From contig CAZJHX010000213.1 of assembly GCA_964545715.1 (NCBI GenBank), positions 1 to 15,704 on the forward strand: a DNA stretch of 15,704 bases, given 5' to 3'. The translations under genes were made by a program, and so were the position numbers. Each line of letters starts with the position of its first letter. The first letter of the stretch is position 1. Shown piece after piece: positions 1 through 6,882 of the stretch. The notes below the pieces were generated by a model. That model did not search any database. It was not told where the DNA came from and worked only from the letters and a program-made list of their open reading frames with translations. Source of the DNA: CAZJHX01 sp964545715 (GTDB lineage: Bacteria; Myxococcota_A; UBA9042; GCA-2863065).

Positions 1-460
1 CACGGGTGACGACACCACGGACACGACCGGCGACGAGACGACGGGCGACGACACGACCGGCGACGAGACGACCGGCGACGACACCACGGACACCACCGAC
101 ACGACCGGCGACGACACCACCGATACCGGCGACGACACCACCGACACCGGCGGCGGCGGCGTCAGCTACGCCAGCGACGTGCAGCCCATCTTCGCCGAGA
201 AGTGCAGCGGCGGCTTCTGCCACAACGGCGCCGGCGCGGGCGGCCATAACCTGGCGGACAACCTGGATGACGGCGACAAAGCCGCCGGCGGCCAGTGCGG
301 CGACACCACAGACAAGAAGAGCTGCTCGGTGCATCGCATCAACAACGGCACCATGCCCCAGGGCGCGGGCTGCAAAGACAACCCGGATGGCGCAGGCTGT
401 CTGACCACCGAGCAGAAGGCGACCGTTCAGGCGTGGGCCGACGGCGGCTACCTGCCCTGA
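1..460 (+). CDS. Partial Thr-Asp-Gly-linker protein with C-terminal c-type-heme-like domain (5' end missing)
   Basis: The reading frame is open from position 2 and stops at TGA 458-460; the start lies outside the window. About 53 residues of low-complexity Thr/Asp/Gly sequence lead into a roughly 100-residue domain. It begins VSYASDVQPIFAEKC and ends EQKATVQAWADGGYLP. This follows the pattern of small c-type cytochrome-like domains common in secreted myxobacterial and planctomycete proteins (xxVQPIFxxxC..CH ... TMPxG ... W.dgG). The heme-type motif is CSGGFCH, i.e. CX4CH rather than CX2CH, and the Met in GTMPQG is a candidate axial ligand. Four more cysteines after the motif suggest disulfides and an exported location. 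By analogy with the other linker proteins here, the missing N-terminus is probably a lipoprotein signal. Heme binding is inferred, not shown. The gene ends 22 bp from the convergent gene's stop. Confidence 0.72.
   Translation, partial: TGDDTTDTTGDETTGDDTTGDETTGDDTTDTTDTTGDDTTDTGDDTTDTGGGGVSYASDVQPIFAEKCSGGFCHNGAGAGGHNLADNLDDGDKAAGGQCGDTTDKKSCSVHRINNGTMPQGAGCKDNPDGAGCLTTEQKATVQAWADGGYLP
29..148 (+). repeat. In-frame tandem repeats encoding a Thr-Asp-Gly linker
   Basis: Four 15-bp units encoding GD(E/D)TT lie at 29-88, alternating Glu and Asp, so the effective period is about 30 bp. After a Thr/Asp stretch, two 21-bp units encoding GDDTTDT lie at 107-127 and 128-148. The array encodes the flexible acidic linker of the partial heme-domain protein. 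Repeats like this can change length by slippage and can break short-read assemblies. Confidence 0.85.
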
Positions 461-482
461 TCGAGCGCTCGGGCCCCGGCAG

Positions 483-3230
483 CTACTTACAGCTTGCCGG
501 GGTGCCTCTGAGCAGCAGCGGACCCAACGTGTCCGTCCATCCTCCGACCGGCGCCACCGCGCTGTCGTAAATCGCTCCTGACGCATACGAGTGCTGGTTC
601 CAGATCCGTCGCGCACCTGCCCACAGGTCGCCGTCGTCTCCGTACAGCCTCAGCCCCGCGCCCGTGCCTTCCTGCGCGACCAGGATCTCGGCGTGGCCGT
701 CGCCGTCGACGTCCGCGACCACCGGCAGATCGATGCCTGTCCCGCTCGTGCGCTCGGCCTCCATCATGATCTTGCCGTCCGTGCCCCGCAGCACCAGCAG
801 CGCGTCCGCGTCCGCGTAGATCACCTCGGCGATGCCGTCACCGCCCACGTCAAAAGTCACCGGGCCTGACGCGCCCGTCGGGTCGTTCACCGCGCGCTCC
901 CACAGCAGGTTCAAGTCCTTGTCGTAGACCTTGAGGTGGTCGTCGGCCACCAGGACGATCTCCAGGCCCGCCGTGCCGCCCGCCACGTCCGCCACCGCCG
1001 GCGCCGCTGTGCAGCAGCCGATGATGCCGGTGCTCTGGGGGCCCGCGATCTTGTTGCCCGTGACGCCCGCCACGATGACCGCGTTGCCGTTGGGCGCGTT
1101 GATGAAGACCTCCAGCGAGCCGTTGTTGTCGAAGTCAGCCACCGCCGTGCCGTGCGTGTCGCCGATCGTGGCAGTCCAGAGGATGGACCCGTTCTCGTTG
1201 TACGCCGTGTTGCCGGCCACCACGTTGACGATGCCGTTGCCGTCGACATCCGCCACCACGGACATGAAGCCGTGCCCGTCATTGCCGCGCCCCGCCTGGC
1301 CGACCCACAGCAGCTGCCCGTTCAGGCCGTTGAAAGCGTGGTTTCCCAGAATGATCTCCGCCACGCCGTCGCTGTCGAGGTCCGCCACCGCGGGCGCACC
1401 GAAGTTTGTCAGGTCGGTCATCGCGCCGCTGAAGGGCTCGCTCTTCCAGAACAGCGAGCCGTCCGCCCCATGAAACGCCAGCAGCCGCCCCGACAGATAC
1501 TTGCCGCAGAACTGCGCGGGCAGGATCGCCGGCACGTTGGGGCACTTCTGGCCCGCAGGCGACTCGGAGTACTCGATGGCGATGATCTCCGGACCGGGCG
1601 CCCCATCCAGCTCGACGGCCGCGATGTTGCCGCCCCAGGTCGGCACCGCCGCGGCATCCGACGACCACATCAGGGTGCCGTCGCTGCCATGAACCGCCGC
1701 GAGCACCCCGGGGCTGTCGTCGTTCAGCTCAGCCAGCGCGTTGTTGTGTGCCACAAACACCACCTCGGGGATGTCCTGACTGTCCACGTCGCCGTCTCCG
1801 TCGTCGTCGTCCAGGCTGACCACGATGGGCGCCATGTGCACGTTGCCCGGCACAGGACCGCCCTCGGCCGCCGTCCACTCCCACTCCACCTTGGGCGTAA
1901 AGGTGCCCGGCTGGATGCAGTCGACCAGCGCCGCGGGCTCTTTGCCCGCACCGGAGACCGTGATCTTGGTGGACCCGTTGTCGCAGTCGTTGGACTTGAT
2001 GGTGATCGACCCACCAGCCTCGTTGACCAGGTTTTTGGGTGTAAACAGCACCTGCACGCCGATGCCCTCGCCCGCGCCCAGACTGGCCGGAGTGTCCGGC
2101 ACGGTGACCTCAAACCCGTCCGCTGCCTTCAGATCCGCGGTCACCTGGGTGATCAGCAGCGGGCCGTTGCCGGCGTTGCGGCACGTCAGCGTCAGCGCCT
2201 TGGTCAGCGACGTGGGCACGGCGCCGAAGTCCATCTTGCCGGGCGCACACTTGAGCTTGCCCGCGCACTTGCCCGTGTAGGCCGTGCCCGAAAACGGCAC
2301 CAGCAGCAGCGGAGTGTTGGCGGAGTTCGTCGTCACCTCGAGCACGGCCGCGTCCGCCCCGGCCCCCGTCGGCGCATAGGTCGCCGTCACCTCGACCTTG
2401 GTGCTTGGACCCAGCAGCGCCGGGATATCCGTCGCCGTCTTGAAGGAGAACGGCCCGCCACCGCCCTGCCACGCCAGCGCGCTGATCTCGATGGGATCGG
2501 TGCTCTGGTTCACGATATCGAAGCCCAGCGACGGCGCATCGTCCACCAGCACCGGACCGAAGCCGACGCCCGGCAGGGTCGAATAGATCTCCGTCGTCAC
2601 ATTGGACGCCTGGACCGTGGCGATCGCCTTCAAGAACACGGTCAGCTTCGCGGGCAGCGCCGGCTGCGTCACAAACTCGATCGTCGCCGTCGATGACCCG
2701 ACCTTGGCCGTCACAAACGTCAGGTCCACGTTGCGCTTTTCGGTCGGCACCATCAGCCCGGTCGGCGCGTCATCGGTGTAGCTGAAGCCCTTGCCCTCGC
2801 CGTCAATGATCTTGGCGCTGACGATATTCAGCTTCTCGGTGCCCGTGTTCTGGATCACGAAGAACGCGCCCTTGGACTGGCCGATCGTCGTAGAGCCGAA
2901 GTCGACTGCGGGCGGCGTCACCGTCAGCTCCAGCGCCTCCTGCCCGTCGGTCTCGCCACCCGTGTCCGCCGTGCCGTCCGTGTCCGCGCCTGTCGAGCCT
3001 GTCGAACCGGTCCCAGTGTCCGCTGTGCCCGTGTCCGACGTCGAGTCGCCGGTGTCCTCGCCGGTGTCGGCGGTGCCGGTCCCATCGTCGGTATCCGACG
3101 TCTCATCCCCGGTGGCGGTTGTCGTCGTGTCGTAGACCAACACGACATCTTCGCCGCCCTCGTCGTCGCCACAGGCTCCCAAAAGCGCGATCAACACAGC
3201 CAGCAACAGCGCGCGTACACAAACAGACAT
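483..3230 (-). CDS. Large lipoprotein with HYDIN/ASH-like domains and FG-GAP (VCBS) beta-propeller
   Basis: 915 residues. The ATG at 3230 was chosen because it gives a clean lipoprotein signal (hydrophobic stretch, LLGAC, Cys20) with a GGGGGTG ribosome site just upstream; the frame stays open further upstream but without a signal. Residues 24-97 are a Thr/Asp/Gly/Ser linker. Residues about 98-430 hold about three HYDIN/ASH-type immunoglobulin-like repeats (motifs such as TPPAVDFGSTTIG, PGKMDFGAV, IQNTGTEKLNI). An acidic stretch, DDDDGDGDVDSQD, near residue 474 may bind calcium. The rest carries seven or so FG-GAP repeats (VADLDSDGVAEIILGN, VADVDGDGHAEILVA and others), the usual number for a propeller, ending with an IWNQHSY motif seen in such proteins. 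It is probably an outer-surface protein that binds ligands or holds other proteins; no enzyme motif is seen. It is transcribed alone, divergent from the GH10-like gene. Confidence 0.9.
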   Translation of the reverse strand: MSVCVRALLLAVLIALLGACGDDEGGEDVVLVYDTTTTATGDETSDTDDGTGTADTGEDTGDSTSDTGTADTGTGSTGSTGADTDGTADTGGETDGQEALELTVTPPAVDFGSTTIGQSKGAFFVIQNTGTEKLNIVSAKIIDGEGKGFSYTDDAPTGLMVPTEKRNVDLTFVTAKVGSSTATIEFVTQPALPAKLTVFLKAIATVQASNVTTEIYSTLPGVGFGPVLVDDAPSLGFDIVNQSTDPIEISALAWQGGGGPFSFKTATDIPALLGPSTKVEVTATYAPTGAGADAAVLEVTTNSANTPLLLVPFSGTAYTGKCAGKLKCAPGKMDFGAVPTSLTKALTLTCRNAGNGPLLITQVTADLKAADGFEVTVPDTPASLGAGEGIGVQVLFTPKNLVNEAGGSITIKSNDCDNGSTKITVSGAGKEPAALVDCIQPGTFTPKVEWEWTAAEGGPVPGNVHMAPIVVSLDDDDGDGDVDSQDIPEVVFVAHNNALAELNDDSPGVLAAVHGSDGTLMWSSDAAAVPTWGGNIAAVELDGAPGPEIIAIEYSESPAGQKCPNVPAILPAQFCGKYLSGRLLAFHGADGSLFWKSEPFSGAMTDLTNFGAPAVADLDSDGVAEIILGNHAFNGLNGQLLWVGQAGRGNDGHGFMSVVADVDGNGIVNVVAGNTAYNENGSILWTATIGDTHGTAVADFDNNGSLEVFINAPNGNAVIVAGVTGNKIAGPQSTGIIGCCTAAPAVADVAGGTAGLEIVLVADDHLKVYDKDLNLLWERAVNDPTGASGPVTFDVGGDGIAEVIYADADALLVLRGTDGKIMMEAERTSGTGIDLPVVADVDGDGHAEILVAQEGTGAGLRLYGDDGDLWAGARRIWNQHSYASGAIYDSAVAPVGGWTDTLGPLLLRGTPASCK

Positions 3231-3308
3231 GGCACCCCCAGATGGCGGAGATCCTAACGAAACCATGATGTTTTTGACAGGCTCTGATCCGCGGCGGAAC
3301 GTGACCCT
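3231..3308. promoter_or_regulatory. Divergent intergenic region between two lipoprotein genes
   Basis: These 78 bp must hold the start signals of both flanking lipoprotein genes. A perfect TTGACA (-35 type) lies at 3274-3279 on the + strand, but no good -10 follows at 17 bp and the ATG is only 29 bp away. On the minus strand a TAGGAT (-10 like) is seen near 3250, without a matching -35. The region is more AT-rich than its surroundings. The promoter role follows from the layout; exact elements are uncertain. Confidence 0.35.
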
Positions 3309-4745
3309 ATGCGACCGACGAAACCCGCTCTGTTCACCCTGCTCATCGCATCCTTTGTGTCGTCCGCCTGCGCCGGGCCGCTTCTCGAGACCGTCCGTCC
3401 GGTGCAGCCGCTGGACGAGCCGACCTCGACGCTGGCGTGGCCCGACTACCTGGATGCTGAGGACGTGGCCTACCTGACCGCCGCCGAGAAGCGCATCGAA
3501 GAGGTGCGCAAAGGCGAGCTGCTGGTGCGCGTCGTCGACACGTCCGGTGTCCCCATTCCCGGCGCCCAGGTACGCTGGGTCCAGCAGACACGCGACTTTC
3601 ACTTCGGTGTGGCCGCCTCCTTCGACGCCGGCGTCTGGGGTGAGCTGCTGCGCATCGGCGTCAACCACACCGCCGCAGCGCTGGACTGGCAGTCCACCGA
3701 GCCTGAGCCCGACCTGTGGACCTCCGGCGCCGCAGCGGGCGCCTACGGACTGGATATTCTGCCCAAGATGGGCGTCTCCGCGCGTGGCTCCGCCGCCGTC
3801 TGGATGTCGCCGCGCCGTACGCCCGAGTGGGTACGCAGCCTCAGCAAGGTCGATCTGCTGGACGCCGTCGACAAGCATGTGCGCACCGTGGCCGAGCAGC
3901 TGCGCGGTCACGTGGCCTACTGGGAGGCCGTCAACCAGCCCAACAGCGAGTGGACCGCAGCGATGGGCGGCGCCCCCGACATGCTGATCAAGGTGGCCGC
4001 CGCCGCCACCCGAGGCCTGCGTGACGTCGACCCGCTCACGCCGATTCTCGTCAGCTTCAACAACCCGCTCGGGGGTGCTCCGGGCCTCAAGCCGCTCTAC
4101 TTTGCCGAGCGCCTGGAGAAAGCGGGCGTCGACTTCGACATCGTCGGCCTGCAGTACTACTACAACGGCTACACCGACTCCTGGACCCTGCCGCGGCGCA
4201 CCCTGAAGGACATCGGCGCCAGCATGGACGAGGTCTCCCTGGCCAACAAGCCCATCCACATCACCGGCGTCTCGGTGCCCAGCAGCGTGCACCCCACCGA
4301 CCCGACCATGGCCGGCTACTGGACCCGTCGCTGGTCCCCCCCGCTTCAGGCCGTGTACCTGCGCGCCTTCTACATCACGGCCTTCAGCCGCGCCGCCGTC
4401 AACGCCATCACGTGGCGCGACGCCGTGGACGCCGGCGCCTATATCTCGGGCGGCGGCCTCTTCCACCGCGCCGGCGAGCCCAAGCCCGCGTTCTTTGCCC
4501 TGCGCGACCTGCTGGCTCAGTGGCGCACCGACGGCGACGCCCGCACCGACGAGAAGGGCGAGCTACGAATGCGCGGCTTCGGCGGCGGCTACCGGCTGGT
4601 CGTCGTGGATCCCGCCTCCCGCCGCGAGCTGCTGGGCGAGGCGCGCGTCACAGAGCGTGAGCTGAACGAGGTGACCATCACGGTTCCGGACGACATCGCG
4701 CACCCGGGTGACATCGCCACCCCGTGGGTCGTCGTCAAACGGTAA
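3309..4745 (+). CDS. GH10 (xylanase-fold) lipoprotein, probable pseudoenzyme
   Basis: 478 residues. The N-terminus is a signal peptide with a plausible lipobox (VSSAC, Cys21). Residues about 52-97 form a small beta domain (GELLVRVVDTSGVPIPGAQV, then FHFGVAAS), as found in front of many bacterial GH10-like proteins. Residues about 98-410 follow the GH10 barrel: YWEAVNQPNSEW matches the acid/base motif WDVVNE, and KPIHITGVSVP matches the nucleophile motif ITELDV. In both places the catalytic Glu is replaced, by Gln210 and Gly320. If the alignment is right, the protein cannot hydrolyse xylan by the GH10 retaining mechanism and may instead bind a polysaccharide. A C-terminal beta domain (RMRGFGGGYRLVVVD) follows, again usual in this group. 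The last 11 bp overlap the convergent arginine deiminase gene, leaving no room for a terminator. Fold assignment is confident; loss of activity is inferred. Confidence 0.85.
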   Translation: MRPTKPALFTLLIASFVSSACAGPLLETVRPVQPLDEPTSTLAWPDYLDAEDVAYLTAAEKRIEEVRKGELLVRVVDTSGVPIPGAQVRWVQQTRDFHFGVAASFDAGVWGELLRIGVNHTAAALDWQSTEPEPDLWTSGAAAGAYGLDILPKMGVSARGSAAVWMSPRRTPEWVRSLSKVDLLDAVDKHVRTVAEQLRGHVAYWEAVNQPNSEWTAAMGGAPDMLIKVAAAATRGLRDVDPLTPILVSFNNPLGGAPGLKPLYFAERLEKAGVDFDIVGLQYYYNGYTDSWTLPRRTLKDIGASMDEVSLANKPIHITGVSVPSSVHPTDPTMAGYWTRRWSPPLQAVYLRAFYITAFSRAAVNAITWRDAVDAGAYISGGGLFHRAGEPKPAFFALRDLLAQWRTDGDARTDEKGELRMRGFGGGYRLVVVDPASRRELLGEARVTERELNEVTITVPDDIAHPGDIATPWVVVKR

Positions 4746-6015
4746 GCGCGTCTCGGCGCAGCGGCAGCGTCAAGCACCGCGGCCCACCCCGACCCCGGCT
4801 CAGCTCTGAGCCGTCGATCGCGATCACCACCCGCCGGCTCTCGTCCCCCAGCAACATCGCCGCGTTGCGGCAGTAGCCGTCGGGGCTGATCACCTCGAAG
4901 CCGCGCGCGTTCAGGTCCCGCAGCGTGTGCTCGTTGCGGCCGTAAAGCAGGATCTTGCCCGGCGCCAGGGCAAACGCGTTGGCCCCGTCGCTCCACTGCT
5001 CACGTGACTGCAGCACCGGGTCGTCGCCGCCGCACGGGATCGGCTCGGTCGGCATGCCGTCGGCTGCCAGGACGTCCAGCAGGGTGCCCTTTCTTGCCCG
5101 TGCTTTGGCGCCTCGCTCCAGGGACGTGACCCGCGCTCCGTCCGCCGCCAGGATCAGCGGCGCGTACACCAGGCACGTGGTGGGGTCGACCAGCGTAAAC
5201 ACCGTGTCCAGGTGCATTGTGGACCGCTGGGCGCTCAGCTCGACCAGATAGACGTGCTCGACCTCGTGCTCCAACAGCAGCTCCGCGGCCGCCGTGGCGC
5301 TCTCCAGGTTCGTGCGCTCGCCCACGCCGATGGCGACCTTGGTGGGCGACAAGACCAGCACGTCACCGCCTTCGATGGCCGGCGCCGCCACCTTGCCGCC
5401 GATATCCAGCAGGCGCACGCCCGCAAAGCGTGGGTGGTGCTCAAACAGCGCGCGCATCATGAGCATCTCGCGCCGCCGCCCGGGCTTCCGCGCGTACGCG
5501 AGCAGCACCGACTCGCCGACGACCGCGGCGAGATCGCGCGTGAACATCAGGTTGGGGATGGGCCACTTCAACATGCGGCGGCCGTCGCGCATCGTACCGC
5601 GCACCAGGGTCTTCAGCAGGTTGTGGGGGTCCAGCTCCAGCAGGGCGCCCCGGTCGGCCTCGGTCAGGTCCCAGCCCCAGACACTGCGCTCCAGCGCGGC
5701 CACGTCGCTGACAACCCGCGCGCGCGCTGTGTTGTCGTGCAGCAGGGTGCGCAGCAGGTCGCGGATCTGGTGGGTGTCGGCGTGCCCGCAGGTGGCGCGC
5801 AGCACCTTGATGATCTGCTCGTGCTCCTCGCGCAGCTTGGACAAGAACACCAGGTCGTCAAAGAGCAGGTAGTTGCGGTTTTGGACAAAGGTGCCGTCGT
5901 CGGCCTGGCGGTAGGCGACGATGTTGTCCGGCGTCATCAGGTCCAGCTCGGGGCCCGGCTGATGGATCGCGATCTCGCGCAGCCGGCCCAGTTCGGTATG
6001 CACACTGAGCGCCAT
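4735..6015 (-). CDS. arcA: Arginine deiminase
   Basis: 426 residues, normal for the family. It hydrolyses L-arginine to citrulline and ammonia in the cytoplasm. All expected active-site residues can be placed: Asp161 in PNLMFTRD, Glu215 in EGGDVLVL, His268 and Asp270 in MHLDTVF, and nucleophile Cys414 in GGPRCLTLP. LLYGRNEHT and the N-terminal VHTELGRLREIAIHQPGPE are also typical. The ATG at 6015 gives the standard N-terminus; its ribosome site is weak. The usual partners arcB, arcC and arcD (ornithine transcarbamylase, carbamate kinase, antiporter) are not adjacent, so a full energy-yielding pathway cannot be claimed from this window. It could serve in arginine breakdown, ammonia production or acid tolerance. 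The 3' end overlaps the GH10-like gene by 11 bp tail-to-tail. Confidence 0.96.
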   Translation of the reverse strand: MALSVHTELGRLREIAIHQPGPELDLMTPDNIVAYRQADDGTFVQNRNYLLFDDLVFLSKLREEHEQIIKVLRATCGHADTHQIRDLLRTLLHDNTARARVVSDVAALERSVWGWDLTEADRGALLELDPHNLLKTLVRGTMRDGRRMLKWPIPNLMFTRDLAAVVGESVLLAYARKPGRRREMLMMRALFEHHPRFAGVRLLDIGGKVAAPAIEGGDVLVLSPTKVAIGVGERTNLESATAAAELLLEHEVEHVYLVELSAQRSTMHLDTVFTLVDPTTCLVYAPLILAADGARVTSLERGAKARARKGTLLDVLAADGMPTEPIPCGGDDPVLQSREQWSDGANAFALAPGKILLYGRNEHTLRDLNARGFEVISPDGYCRNAAMLLGDESRRVVIAIDGSELSRGRGGPRCLTLPLRRDALTV

Positions 6016-6064
6016 AGTTCGATCTTAGTCGACGCCACGGTGGTTCTGAAATTATCCTCCCAAG
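6016..6064. promoter_or_regulatory. Divergent promoter region between arcA and a lipoprotein gene
   Basis: Only 49 bp separate two divergent start codons, yet the segment is AT-rich for this window. On the minus strand GATAAT (6056-6051) matches the -10 consensus in five of six bases, with a poor TTGGGG 15 bp upstream. On the + strand the same bases give AATTAT (6050-6055), which would start transcription about 3 nt before the ATG at 6065. The two -10 elements overlap, so the promoters may exclude each other. No Shine-Dalgarno precedes 6065. Confidence 0.4.
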
Positions 6065-6862
6065 ATGCGTGCCCCAATTCGTTTTGCCGCAGCGCTGATG
6101 CTGCTGGCCTCATGCACCAGTACGGTCGACCCCGATCCCGTCGACGTCGTCGCCGTTGACGCGGTCGAGCCCGAGGTCGAAGAGGACGTCGAGCCGCCGC
6201 CCCCGCCGCCGACCGTCAGCGTCACCGGCAAGATCCGCAACCTGGTCGGTGACGCGCCGGTCGAGGGCATCGAGGTCTGCGTGGACGGCCGGGACGATAT
6301 CGACTGCACGCTGAGCGACGCCGACGGCATCTACACGCTGGACGGCGTGCCGGGCAACGAGCAGGTCATCCTGACGTACATGGAGGACGGCTACTTTCCC
6401 GAGCTGATCATGGTCGAGACCCGCACCGAGGACATCATCTTCCCCCTGACGTCCGCGCACGCGACGACAGCGGAGGCGGAGCTGATCCCCGCCGTGGTCA
6501 ACATCACGCCGGACGAGGGGATGGGGCACGTGGGCATGGCCGTGTTCACGCAGATCGGCGTGGATGTCGTGGAGCAGATGCTGGACGGCGCGACGGTCAC
6601 CATCGAGCCCGCCGGGGACGCCGTGGCCACGTATTTGAACCCCGCCGGGGTGCCGATCGCCGAGCGGACGGAGACGTCGACCAACGCCCGGCTCTTCTTT
6701 TTCAACGTGCCGCCCGGCGAGGTGATCGTGCACGTGAAGCACCCGACACACCAGGGGTGCGAGGTCGCGGGCTTCGGGTGGACCGGCCCCGATACCACCA
6801 GCGTGCGCCTCGTCGTGCGTCCCGGGCACGTCACGGCAGGATCGTTGAAGTGCACCCAGTAA
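6065..6862 (+). CDS. Lipoprotein with carboxypeptidase-regulatory-like beta-sandwich domain
   Basis: 265 residues. The signal peptide ends in LLASC (Cys17), followed by an acidic Pro/Glu/Val linker with six prolines in a row to residue 49. Residues about 50-125 (TVSVTGKIRNLVGDAPVEGI, then SDADGIYTLDGVPGNEQV) fit a CarboxypepD_reg-like domain: a small beta-sandwich with the DGxYxLxGVPG signature. The second half (about 140-265) looks like another beta-rich domain (LFFFNVPPGEVIVHVKHPTH) with two cysteines. No catalytic motif is seen, so a binding or structural role at the outer membrane is likely. It is the first gene of a three-gene + strand unit, 20 bp ahead of the SGNH lipoprotein. The start was chosen for the signal peptide; there is no Shine-Dalgarno upstream, where CCTCCC lies instead. 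Confidence 0.85.
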   Translation: MRAPIRFAAALMLLASCTSTVDPDPVDVVAVDAVEPEVEEDVEPPPPPPTVSVTGKIRNLVGDAPVEGIEVCVDGRDDIDCTLSDADGIYTLDGVPGNEQVILTYMEDGYFPELIMVETRTEDIIFPLTSAHATTAEAELIPAVVNITPDEGMGHVGMAVFTQIGVDVVEQMLDGATVTIEPAGDAVATYLNPAGVPIAERTETSTNARLFFFNVPPGEVIVHVKHPTHQGCEVAGFGWTGPDTTSVRLVVRPGHVTAGSLKCTQ

Positions 6863-6882
6863 ATCGATAAGGTGTCGCCGCC

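Noticed and set aside
936..2696. 586-residue + strand open frame
   Set aside because: Antisense to the FG-GAP lipoprotein gene; Arg/His/Val-rich with no domain signature.
3231..4466. Minus-strand open frame extending the FG-GAP lipoprotein by more than 400 residues through the GH10-like gene
   Set aside because: The extension lies antisense to a well-recognised GH10-like gene, would bury the lipoprotein signal in mid-protein, and is low-complexity Gly/Val/Asp/His sequence typical of high-GC shadow frames.
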